From contig NZ_CP151726.1 of assembly GCF_038443385.1 (NCBI RefSeq), positions 3,100,001 to 3,164,000 of the forward strand: a stretch of DNA of 64,000 nucleotides. The letters run 5' to 3'. This document shows, in pieces, positions 44,552 through 52,852 of the stretch; the stretch's first letter is position 1; each line of letters opens with the position of its first letter. The notes under the pieces are model-generated. The model was not told the DNA's origin, ran no database searches, and saw only the letters and a program-made list of their open reading frames with translations. Source of the stretch: Stieleria varia. Its GTDB lineage: Bacteria > Planctomycetota > Planctomycetia > Pirellulales > Pirellulaceae. A program made the position numbers and the translations under genes.

Positions 44552-46585
44552 TTAGGGAGCGTCGCTGCCTGGCAGGTTCCATTTTTCGTCAAAGAATCCC
44601 TGAGCGGCGATGGCACCGGCGAAAATCGAGTCGTCTTTCTCCGTGACGTCCAGGACCGCCCAATCGGGCAGCATTGCGATCTGGCGTGAATTGCTGACAT
44701 TAGAGAACTCTCGAAACGTCATCCCGCTGTTGATCACCAAGTACCGCTGGGGGTTCATCGGATTGGGGACACACATCACCGGCGCGTGGCGCACCGGATC
44801 AAACGTCTGACCTGCGATCTCCAACGTTTCACGCGTCCACTTCAGCGGCAACGCTTCGGCAACACTGAACAGAAACCGATTGCTCGATAAATCGCCAAAG
44901 CAAATCAGGTTGCACGTCGCGATTTGGTCTTCCGTCAAGTCGCTGTCCATGACGACTTGCACGTCCCCACGCATCAAACGCGACCAGCGTTCTTGGGCGT
45001 AGCGTGTTTCACGATCGATCCAGCGTTGCACCCGCCCGTGTCGGGCCGGCCGGCTGGGCAAGACAAAGACGAATCGGTCGCAGAACGCGTCGTCGATCGG
45101 GCCTTGCAGTCCAGGACGCTTGCGGATCTCATCCGACGCGCGTTCCTGTTGTGACCACTTTCCGTCAGTTTCCAAAACCAATCGACACTGGAATCCTTTG
45201 AGGTTCCCCGTGTCCTCCACCGTGTAGCTTTCGCCATCGATGTCGATATCAATGTCGCTTCGTTTTCCCGGCCAGCCGGTCTCAGAAAAATCCAGTTCGA
45301 TGTGGGTGACGCCATCGGTCGTCAGCGAGATGGAGGTGTCGCCCGTGATCATGGCTTTCACGCGCGCCGCGGTCCAGTGTTCTCGCATGCCAGTGACACG
45401 CAGCCAGTCGGCTTTGCTGTATCGCAGGGTGTAGGTGATGAAGTCGATTTCCTTACGAGGCATCTCGATCGGCTCCTCCGCCCACTGTGCCAGTTGTTCG
45501 TCGATCACCTGTTGCGATTCCGGGTCGATCTTGTGTCCCATGCCGACGCCGATCACATAAGGCCAGACCATGCCCATCGTTTCGGCTACTTCGTTAACCC
45601 GATCGGCAGCCTGTTTCTGCTTGTCGTTTTCGCCGCTGTATGGGATCACGTGCGTGTTTTGCAAGTTGGCCACCCAAGGCAAAACGTCGTACCACTTCAG
45701 CAGTTTTTCCCGAACGGGATCCATGGGCAGTGGCGTCGTCTCCGTCCATCCTTGATAGACCAACGTGTCAACGAAACCAGCACCGGGATTGGCGGCAAAC
45801 CAGCGGGTCGAATCGTGGACCGCCAAATGCCAACAACCCGCGCCGCCCATCGAGAAACCGCGAATCGAAATTAGGTTTGGATTGACGCTCACCAACTTGC
45901 TCACTTGAGCGATCGATTCATAGACGTCGGTCTCGCCCGCAAACTTGAACGCATTGCAGTGACGGCCGAAGGGATGCAGGACGATGGTGTTCTCGGGCGT
46001 GTACTGACCCGGCTTGGTCATCCGCTCGGTCAGGAAGGGGATCTCTGTTTTGGTGTCACCGCGTCCGTGTAGCCAAACGTCGAGTCGATACGTCAGTTTC
46101 GAGCGATCAAAGCCGGCAGGGATCACGAGCCCGTAGGGTTGCACGGAATCGTCGATGTTAGAAACGAATCCACCGACGAGCATTTGAGGTTCATCTTGCT
46201 TTTCCTCTGCAAGTCCTATCAAAGCCAAACCACGTTTGCCTTCTTTCGCCGCCGCGATCCGGCGTTCGGCTTCGTCCAGCAATTTCTCCGCCGCCTGTGT
46301 CTCGTTGGCTTTGAAGAACAGGTTTTGTGTCACCGCAAGATGGACGGCACGCAGCAGCACATCCACGTCACTTCGCCACTCGAGCGAATCGTTGGAGTCC
46401 GCGATTGCCGCAGCAAGCGATTCGTTGATCGACTCAACCCGATCGGTCAAACGCTGCAGAACTTCGGCATCGATCTCGATTCCGTCGGGCGGCAGTTTCT
46501 TGAAGGCCTGTTCTTGCGCGATACCGTTTGCCGACAGCAGCAATCCCAGACAAGTGAAAACGGTAGATCGCAGCAATGGCAACAT
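44552..46585 (-). CDS. Secreted alpha/beta-hydrolase, esterase-like
   Basis: A 677-residue exported protein. The signal peptide is LLRSTVFTCLGLLLSANGIA, cleaved near AQE. A helical N-terminal region precedes an alpha/beta-hydrolase domain resembling PHB-depolymerase or feruloyl-esterase-type enzymes: VIPAGFDRSKLTYRLDVWLH, GRGDTKTEI, the nucleophile serine in IRGFSMGGAGCWHLA near residue 243, YSGENDKQKQA and MGHKIDPES with the likely catalytic His near 350. A beta-rich C-terminal half of unknown role follows. The substrate is not known. The ATG at 46585 is chosen for the signal peptide; an earlier in-frame ATG at 46681 would prefix repeat-encoded residues. Confidence 0.82.
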   Translation of the reverse strand: MLPLLRSTVFTCLGLLLSANGIAQEQAFKKLPPDGIEIDAEVLQRLTDRVESINESLAAAIADSNDSLEWRSDVDVLLRAVHLAVTQNLFFKANETQAAEKLLDEAERRIAAAKEGKRGLALIGLAEEKQDEPQMLVGGFVSNIDDSVQPYGLVIPAGFDRSKLTYRLDVWLHGRGDTKTEIPFLTERMTKPGQYTPENTIVLHPFGRHCNAFKFAGETDVYESIAQVSKLVSVNPNLISIRGFSMGGAGCWHLAVHDSTRWFAANPGAGFVDTLVYQGWTETTPLPMDPVREKLLKWYDVLPWVANLQNTHVIPYSGENDKQKQAADRVNEVAETMGMVWPYVIGVGMGHKIDPESQQVIDEQLAQWAEEPIEMPRKEIDFITYTLRYSKADWLRVTGMREHWTAARVKAMITGDTSISLTTDGVTHIELDFSETGWPGKRSDIDIDIDGESYTVEDTGNLKGFQCRLVLETDGKWSQQERASDEIRKRPGLQGPIDDAFCDRFVFVLPSRPARHGRVQRWIDRETRYAQERWSRLMRGDVQVVMDSDLTEDQIATCNLICFGDLSSNRFLFSVAEALPLKWTRETLEIAGQTFDPVRHAPVMCVPNPMNPQRYLVINSGMTFREFSNVSNSRQIAMLPDWAVLDVTEKDDSIFAGAIAAQGFFDEKWNLPGSDAP

Positions 46586-46593
46586 GAATGCCC

Positions 46594-46656
46594 TGCAACT
46601 CGCTGGTGTCTGCCTGCAACTCGCTGGCATATGCGTGCAACGCGTTGGCGTCTGCG
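46594..46656 (-). repeat. 21-bp tandem repeat (3 units) upstream of the esterase
   Basis: Three units begin TGCAACTCGCTGGTGTCTGC, TGCAACTCGCTGGCATATGC and TGCAACGCGTTGGCGTCTGC. They lie just before the chosen start of the esterase and would encode a repeated leader if the gene began at 46681. Confidence 0.85.
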
Positions 46657-46757
46657 TCGGATCGTATTGTGTTTTCATCATGATGAGTCGACATTTTCGA
46701 GGGTGGAAAGCCGACGAGTTGGAACCGTTATTCGGGAACCAAAATCCCGCAATGCAT

Positions 46758-47492
46758 CTAGGATGCCAAGTCGCCGGCGACGTCGAGTACGTCCTTCAGT
46801 TTCATGACCCCATCATAGATGGATCGTCCGACGATTGCGGCAGGCATCTTCATTTCCACCAATTGTCGCACGTCATCGAGGGTCGTCACTCCGCCGCTGG
46901 CGACCAGGGGAATGTCTGTCGCAGCGGCCATCGCGGCCAAACCTTCGAAATTCGGCCCGCTCATCATCCCGTCTTTCGCGATATCGGTGTAGATCACGGC
47001 GGCGATATTGGACGTCCGCTGCCGCAGATTCCGGGCCAGGTCGATCGCCGGGGTGCTGCTGGTTTCCAACCATCCGTCGGTCGCGACCATGCCGTCGCGT
47101 GCATCGATGCCGGCGGCCAATCGACCGGGAAAGCGATCGCACATTTCCGCAAACCAGTCGGGGCGTTTCAGCGCCGCCGATCCCACGACCAAACGATTCA
47201 GGCCCAGATCGAGCAAGATCTCAATCGCTGCTTCGTCGCGTACGCCGCCGCCCATTTGACAGGTCAGCCCGGTGGCCTCGACGATTCGTCTGACGGCCTC
47301 TCGATTGGCGGTGGGATCGTCTCCCTTGGCCGCATCGAGGTCGACCAAGTGCAACCGTCGGGTCCCGGCGGCTTGCCAACGCAGGGCGAACTCGACCGGG
47401 TCGTCACCAAAGACGGTTTCGCGGTTGTAGTCACCTTGTTTCAGTCGGACGGGTTTTCCGTGTCGCAGATCGATGGCGGGCCAAATATCCAT
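46758..47492 (-). CDS. hisA: HisA-type phosphoribosylformimino-5-aminoimidazole carboxamide ribotide isomerase
   Basis: A 244-residue (beta/alpha)8 barrel enzyme of histidine biosynthesis, isomerising ProFAR to PRFAR in the cytosol. It starts at the first strand, MDIWPAIDLRHGKPVRLKQGD, with the catalytic Asp in PAID. LHLVDLDAAKG, QMGGGVRDEAAIEILLDLGL, VGSAALKRPD and VIYTDIAKDGMMSGPN (second catalytic Asp) follow, then VASGGVTTLDDVRQL and VGRSIYDG with phosphate-binding glycines. The ATG at 47492 is firm; upstream in-frame codons are not conserved. Other his genes are not nearby. Confidence 0.95.
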   Translation of the reverse strand: MDIWPAIDLRHGKPVRLKQGDYNRETVFGDDPVEFALRWQAAGTRRLHLVDLDAAKGDDPTANREAVRRIVEATGLTCQMGGGVRDEAAIEILLDLGLNRLVVGSAALKRPDWFAEMCDRFPGRLAAGIDARDGMVATDGWLETSSTPAIDLARNLRQRTSNIAAVIYTDIAKDGMMSGPNFEGLAAMAAATDIPLVASGGVTTLDDVRQLVEMKMPAAIVGRSIYDGVMKLKDVLDVAGDLAS

Positions 47493-47939
47493 GGCGCAAT
47501 GAGCGGGGAAAGAGAAGTCAAACAGAGGAAGCAAACAGTGCCAGAAGGATACCCCCGCACGCCATCCCCCGTAAGGGTCGTGAAGCCAATGAAACATTTC
47601 TTGGATTTTTGACCAGCAATGATTGCCCAATGAATTGCGGTGCACGCCTTCGATCGGGAAGATCGAGCGACTGTCGCTCGACGTTCCACGTCGTTGGCGG
47701 ACGGAACTGTTTCGCCTGACAATGTCATACGTGTTCCCGGCAAATTCCGCCATCATCTCACAGGTCGACAACGCTTCTCACGCCACGAAACAGACCACCG
47801 GCGATCCATTCCCGCGGGTTTCACCGGGTTCCCAAGGGTTCTCCCACAACGACGTCGTCCATTTGGCATACAATGGTCCCTGCTGCTTGAGCTCTCCCCC
47901 CTCCCTCCCGCTCCCCCACGCAGTTTCTCAAGGAATGTT
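47493..47939. other. Divergent intergenic region hisA/PSD1 protein
   Basis: A 447-bp gap that should carry promoters in both directions. It contains a hairpin TCGAGCGAC/GTCGCTCGA near 47663-47681, a relative of the 29339 element. AAGGA lies about 6 bp before the GTG start at 47940. No -35/-10 pair was convincing. Confidence 0.45.
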
Positions 47940-50687
47940 GTGTCCGTGCGTCCATTTCATTTCTCGATCCTGTCCATTCTGGGACTCGTGATTTTCGGTC
48001 CCGCCAGCCATGTCCACGCAGGCGATTCCCACTCCGGCGACGACGCCGAGAAAGCGGTGTTCTTTCGTGGACTGAATTTGAACGGTCCCGCCGTCGTGAT
48101 CGACGGCTACCAATGGGACGGCAAAGACTCCAAGGACTACGTCTGCAAAGACAGTGCATTCGAAGCCCAGCAGGTCAAACTGATTCCTTCGACCGATGCC
48201 CAGCGCGCGAAGATGATTCGCAGCAGCCGTTGGAATGGAAATCGTGTTCTGCTCAAGAACATTCCCAAGGCAACGATGACGGTTTTTTTGTATGTCTGGG
48301 AGGACAACAATCCCGAGACCTATGAGATTCACCTCAATGGCAAGATGGTCGTGTCGCAATTCAATAGTGGCACGACCGGCCAGTGGCAACGGCTGGGGCC
48401 TTGGTACGTCGATGTCGACAAGCAGGCGATCGAAATCACGAGCAAAGGAGGCGCGGCGAACTTTTCCGGGATCGAAATCTGGCGTGGCAAACATGACGGA
48501 AACAATGATCCGCCGATCACGGATGAACAATTGGCGTTCTTTGAGCAAAGCGTGCGTCCGTTGTTGGCGAAGCATTGTTATGAATGCCACAGCAGTCAGA
48601 GCGAAGAGCTGCAAGGCGGCTTGCTTGTCGATTCACGCCCCACCTTGCGTCGCGGTGGCGACAATGGTCCGGCAATCGTCCCCGGCGATGCGGACCACAG
48701 TTTGTTGATCCGAGCTGTCCGATACGAGCCCGGGATGGAGATGCCGCCGGATGAAAAGCTCTCTGATGCCGAGATCGATGTCTTGCAGCGTTGGGTCAAC
48801 ATGGGTGCCCCGGACCCGCGAACCGAGGCGACTCGATATGTTCGAAGGAAGTTCGATGTCGACAAAGCACGTCAGTTCTGGTCGCTGCGTCCGTTGACCG
48901 ATCCAACCGTTCCGCAACCAAAGGATCAAACGTGGTCTCGCAACGAAATCGATCGATTCATCGCCGTCGAGCGTGAACAAGCTAAATTGCAGCCGGTGGC
49001 CGATGCTGACAAGCACACCCTGATTCGACGCGCGACGTACGATTTGATCGGTCTGCCTCCTTCGCCGGATGAGGAACGTGCGTTTGCCGATGACGATTCC
49101 CCAGACGCTTTCGCCAAAGTGATCGACCGCTTGCTGGATTCACCCCACTACGGAGAGCGTTGGGGACGCCACTGGATGGATCTGGTCCGTTACGCCGATA
49201 CAGCAGGCGACAACTCGGACTATCCGATTCCGCAAGCCTACTTGTATCGCAACTACATCATCGATTCGATCAACGCCGACAAACCCTACGATCAGTTTTT
49301 GCGTGAGCAGATCGCGGGCGACTTGCTGCCCGCCGAAACGGACGAACAACGAAACGAACAGACGATCGCAACAGGATATCTCGCAATCTCCCGACGATTC
49401 GGTTCGGTGATCGACAATTATCCACAGCATTTGACCATCGAGGATTCCTTGGACAACATCGGTCGAACGATGTTGGCAATGACGATCACTTGCGCTCGAT
49501 GCCACGACCACAAATTTGATCCGATCTCTCAAGACGACTACTACGGCCTGTACGGCATCTTTCAAAGCACGCAGTATCCGTTCCCAGGAATCGAACTGGA
49601 CAAAAAGCCGCGAGACTTTGTGCCATTGGTGGAAAATGGGCGACCGAGTGACAAGCTCGTTTACGCGATGGCGGAAGGCTCGGTGGAGGACGCTGCCGTG
49701 CATCTACGCGGTGATCCAGACAAGACAGGCGACGTCGTCCCAAGAAGGTTTCTCGAGGTATTGGGCGGACAATTGCTCAACGGTGATGAGCTGAAACAGA
49801 GCGGTCGATTGCAATTGGCGAACTGGCTGACGGCACCGGAAAATCCGTTGACCGCTCGGGTGATGGTCAACCGAATGTGGCAATATCATTTCGGCAGCGG
49901 GCTGGTCAAAACATCCAACGATTTTGGGATCCGGGGCACACCGCCCACGCATCCCGAGTTGCTCGACTGGCTGGCCTCTCGCTTCATCGACGATGGTTGG
50001 TCGATGAAGAAGATGCACCGGCGAATGATGCTCTCCCGGACTTATCAACTGAGCTCCCGAGGAGCGTCCAACACAGCCGCCACCCGGCAGGACCCGAACA
50101 ACGATTTGCGTTGGCGTTTCGACCGTCAACAGCTCGATGCGGAGTCTTTGCGAGACACGATGATGCTGCTCAGCGGCGAACTTGAATTGCAGATGCCGCG
50201 CACCCCGCATCCGTTTCCGCCGACGGAAAAGTGGCAGTTCACTCAGCACCATCCCTTTCGTGACAGCTACGACTCCAACAAACGTAGCGTCTACCTGATG
50301 ATGGCTCGATTGAACGCCCGGCCGTTTTTCACGACCTTTGACGGAGCCGACCAAAACGCTTGCACCGCTGTTCGTGACAGCAGTGTGACCACCCTGCAAT
50401 CGCTGTACTTGATGAACGACGAATTTGTGCACGATCAAGCCGGCAAGATTGCATCGAGACTGTTGGAAAGCAGCGACGACCGCGACGAGCGTTTAACATA
50501 CGCGTTTGAATTGACGTTCGGTCGGCCACCCCGGTCGTCCGAACGACAAAACGCATCGGAGTGGTTGTCGTCAATCGACGAAGTGTTTGCCAGTGGAAAG
50601 GTTTCGCCTGAAAAACGCGAATCCGAAATCTGGACCGCGTTGGTTCGGTCGCTGCTGAGAACGAACGAGTTTTTGTATGTTGATTGA
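47940..50687 (+). CDS. PSD1/DUF1549/DUF1553 planctomycete cytochrome c protein
   Basis: A 915-residue exported protein. After a signal peptide (ILSILGLVIFGPASHVHAGD) and a short beta-rich domain come the planctomycete cytochrome c domain with a haem site (LLAKHCYECHSSQSEELQGG, CYECH near residue 212), DUF1549 (IDRFIAVEREQAKLQPVADA; DSPHYGERWGRHWMDLVRYA; CARCHDHKFDPISQDDYYGL near 518) and DUF1553 (ENPLTARVMVNRMWQYHFGS; FDRQQLDAESLRDTMMLLSG; LNAR/PFFTTFDGADQ). It pairs with the downstream DUF1501 gene, as usual in the phylum; a role in polysaccharide or sulfated-glycan use is assumed, not proven. The GTG at 47940 with AAGGA upstream is chosen for the signal peptide. Confidence 0.92.
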   Translation: MSVRPFHFSILSILGLVIFGPASHVHAGDSHSGDDAEKAVFFRGLNLNGPAVVIDGYQWDGKDSKDYVCKDSAFEAQQVKLIPSTDAQRAKMIRSSRWNGNRVLLKNIPKATMTVFLYVWEDNNPETYEIHLNGKMVVSQFNSGTTGQWQRLGPWYVDVDKQAIEITSKGGAANFSGIEIWRGKHDGNNDPPITDEQLAFFEQSVRPLLAKHCYECHSSQSEELQGGLLVDSRPTLRRGGDNGPAIVPGDADHSLLIRAVRYEPGMEMPPDEKLSDAEIDVLQRWVNMGAPDPRTEATRYVRRKFDVDKARQFWSLRPLTDPTVPQPKDQTWSRNEIDRFIAVEREQAKLQPVADADKHTLIRRATYDLIGLPPSPDEERAFADDDSPDAFAKVIDRLLDSPHYGERWGRHWMDLVRYADTAGDNSDYPIPQAYLYRNYIIDSINADKPYDQFLREQIAGDLLPAETDEQRNEQTIATGYLAISRRFGSVIDNYPQHLTIEDSLDNIGRTMLAMTITCARCHDHKFDPISQDDYYGLYGIFQSTQYPFPGIELDKKPRDFVPLVENGRPSDKLVYAMAEGSVEDAAVHLRGDPDKTGDVVPRRFLEVLGGQLLNGDELKQSGRLQLANWLTAPENPLTARVMVNRMWQYHFGSGLVKTSNDFGIRGTPPTHPELLDWLASRFIDDGWSMKKMHRRMMLSRTYQLSSRGASNTAATRQDPNNDLRWRFDRQQLDAESLRDTMMLLSGELELQMPRTPHPFPPTEKWQFTQHHPFRDSYDSNKRSVYLMMARLNARPFFTTFDGADQNACTAVRDSSVTTLQSLYLMNDEFVHDQAGKIASRLLESSDDRDERLTYAFELTFGRPPRSSERQNASEWLSSIDEVFASGKVSPEKRESEIWTALVRSLLRTNEFLYVD

Positions 50688-50727
50688 TCAAGCCAAGCCC
50701 ACCGCCATCTAAGGAATAACGATACAA

Positions 50728-50889
50728 ATTCTGGCGAATCTGGTAGTGGCATTCGCCAGAATTCCTTTCGAATAGGATTTCTGGAGAAATCCATTACACC
50801 GGCAATTGAGCATGGGATTTCTAACAAAATCCACTACACCGACAGCAACAGGATTTCTGGCGAAATCCATTACACCGACGGTTGAGCAT
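50728..50889. repeat. Hairpin plus three 38-bp direct repeats
   Basis: First comes a perfect 12-bp-stem hairpin, ATTCTGGCGAAT/ATTCGCCAGAAT. Three direct units, about 37-39 bp each, begin near 50775, 50814 and 50851. Each has GGATTTCTGG..GAAATCC (itself a dyad) followed by ATTACACCG; two also carry TTGAGCAT. They fill the gap between the PSD1 and DUF1501 genes and may be a transcription attenuator. Confidence 0.75.
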
Positions 50890-50936
50890 CACAAAACATC
50901 CCCCCTTTCCTTTCGGCAGGCCCACGAGCCCACACG

Positions 50937-52310
50937 ATGAATCCTTTGCGAATCAACCGACGTCATTCGATCCGATCCATGGTCGGCGGGTCGATCCTGT
51001 TGCCAGCGATTCTGTCAGAGCTGTCGGCGGCAGAACAGTCTGCGGATCAAACTGCGAATCCATCTCTCGGTCCACTGGCTCCTAAACCGTCGCATTTTCC
51101 GGCGAAGGCAAAACGAGTGATCATGGTGTTTGCCACCGGAGGTGTATCGCATATCGACACCTTTGACCCCAAGTCATCCGCCAACGGTCGAGACGGCAAA
51201 GGCAAAGACAAATTGATGGGCAGCGTCTTTCCATCGAGCGTGAACAAGAAATGCGGAACGGAGGTGAGCGACCTGTTTCCCCATCTCCGCGACAGCATGG
51301 AAGACATCTGTGTGATCCGATCGATGAAGTCGGCTCACTTTGACCACACGGAAGCGGCCGTGGGGATGCACACCGGCTCGGCAACCTTCACTCGTCCCAG
51401 CATGGGATCATGGCTCAGCTACGGGCTTGGGACGGTCAACCAGAACCTGCCGTCTTTCATCGTCATCGCGCCGCACCTGCCGTACGGTGGGACACAAGTT
51501 TACGCGAGTGATTTTTTGCCCGCGTACCACCAGGGCACGCGTGTGATTCCCGGTCCCGATCCGATCGCCAATTTGACACCGCGAACGATTGGGCAACGGG
51601 TCCAGCAGTTGGAGTTGGACCTCGTGGATCAGCTCAACCGAGAGCACTTGCGAGGCCGCGACGACGATTCACGCTTGGCCGCTCGCATGAAAAGTTACGA
51701 GACAGCATTTCAGATGCAGACGGCGGGCCCCGAAGCGTTCGACGTGCAGCAGGAGGACGACAAGACACTTACAATGTACGGGTTGGATCGCGGCGACACC
51801 AAATCCTTTGCGTGGCAGTGCATCGTCGCACGCCGGTTGGCCGAGCGAGGTGTTCGGTTCATTGAACTGGTCGACACTGGATCGCGACCGAACTGGGACG
51901 CCCACGGCGACATGAAAGAGCACGAGCCGTTGGCGAAAGCGTCCGACCAACCGCTGGCTGCGTTGATCGCCGATCTGAAGCAACGCGGCATGCTGGAAGA
52001 AACGCTGATCGTTTGGGCAACGGAATTCGGTCGCACGCCCACCAAAGAAGGCAAGTTCGGACGTGGCCACCACGGCGATTGCTTTTCCATCTGGCTGGCC
52101 GGCGGCGGAGTTAAAGGTGGAATCGTTCACGGAGAAACCGACGACATCGGCAAAGCGATCGTTCGCGATCAAGTCGACGTGCATGATTTGCATGCCACGA
52201 TCTTGAACCAAATGGGAATCGATCACACCCGTTTGACCTACCGCCACGCCGGCCGCGATTTCCGCCTGACCGATGTCCACGGACGCGTCGTCAAAGAAAT
52301 CCTCGCATAG
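50937..52310 (+). CDS. DUF1501 domain protein (sulfatase-like fold, Tat-type leader)
   Basis: A 457-residue exported protein. The N-terminus RINRRHSIRSMVGGSILLPA is a Tat-like signal with an RR pair. The mature part has the DUF1501 landmarks RVIMVFATGGVSHIDTFDPK, ICVIRSMKSAHFDHTEAAVG, MHTGSATFTRPSMGSWLSYG, LVDTGSRPNWDAHGDMKEHE, and VWATEFGRTPTKEGKFGRGH followed by HHGDCFSIWLAGGGVKGG. It is an alkaline-phosphatase/sulfatase-superfamily relative; activity is unproven. It follows the PSD1 gene by 249 bp on the same strand, the standard planctomycete pair. The ATG at 50937 is clear. Confidence 0.92.
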   Translation: MNPLRINRRHSIRSMVGGSILLPAILSELSAAEQSADQTANPSLGPLAPKPSHFPAKAKRVIMVFATGGVSHIDTFDPKSSANGRDGKGKDKLMGSVFPSSVNKKCGTEVSDLFPHLRDSMEDICVIRSMKSAHFDHTEAAVGMHTGSATFTRPSMGSWLSYGLGTVNQNLPSFIVIAPHLPYGGTQVYASDFLPAYHQGTRVIPGPDPIANLTPRTIGQRVQQLELDLVDQLNREHLRGRDDDSRLAARMKSYETAFQMQTAGPEAFDVQQEDDKTLTMYGLDRGDTKSFAWQCIVARRLAERGVRFIELVDTGSRPNWDAHGDMKEHEPLAKASDQPLAALIADLKQRGMLEETLIVWATEFGRTPTKEGKFGRGHHGDCFSIWLAGGGVKGGIVHGETDDIGKAIVRDQVDVHDLHATILNQMGIDHTRLTYRHAGRDFRLTDVHGRVVKEILA

Positions 52311-52852
52311 CTCTGGCGTACGTCAACCTTTCCAGGCCAGGGCTTTTAACATCTACGTAAACATCCTGCTCGGAACAGGAAATGTATTGCTGACGTCTTT
52401 GTTTACCTATCAGTATGGATACTGATTCGTGAGAGCGAAACTGGATCCCGCAAGGGATCGCAGAAGGTAGCCACGGGTCGCCGAAGGCGCACCCGTGGTA
52501 TGCTTGGTCGCAGCGCATCACGGCGGAGCGTGATGCCTACACGAACAGAAAAGCGTTTGGATGGTCACTCATCCAAAACCCGCCAGCCTATCGCGTGAGT
52601 CAATATTTTTACGGTGGTCACATACTTTCTTTCGCGTCCCTAGATTTGCCTACTTCGGCATGTTTGCAACTCTTGTGTAGCAGGGAAACCCAGTGTGCGT
52701 CATGGTTTCACACTCAGTGCAAAGATGTTAGAAGCCCTGGCCTGGAAAGGCTGACACTGGGCCGCCAGAAGCTCGAGTGTGCCCCCTCATCCTCGGCTCC
52801 GCCCCCTTTTTCATTCCGGTGTCGTCTGCCCAACCGTGGTACTACCGATTCT
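52311..52852. other. Gene-free region holding an inverted-repeat element
   Basis: This 542-bp gap lies between two convergent genes. Nearly all of it is the 33-bp-TIR element at 52322-52755. The remaining 97 bp at the right has no feature seen. Confidence 0.6.
52322..52755. mobile_element. 434-bp element with 33-bp terminal inverted repeats and nested hairpins
   Basis: Left end 52322-52354 (GTCAACCTTTCCAGGCCAGG, then GCTTTTAACATCT) and right end 52723-52755 are inverted repeats matching at 31 of 33 positions. Between them lie perfect or near-perfect small hairpins: ATCAGTAT-GG-ATACTGAT, GGATCCCGCAAGGGATC, CCACGGGT/ACCCGTGG around GCCGAAGGC, and GCATCACG/CGTGATGC. No ORF of note. It could be a MITE-like element or a structured RNA; the outer motif relates to the GTCAGNCTGGAAAG family at 10244 and 44487. 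Confidence 0.75.
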
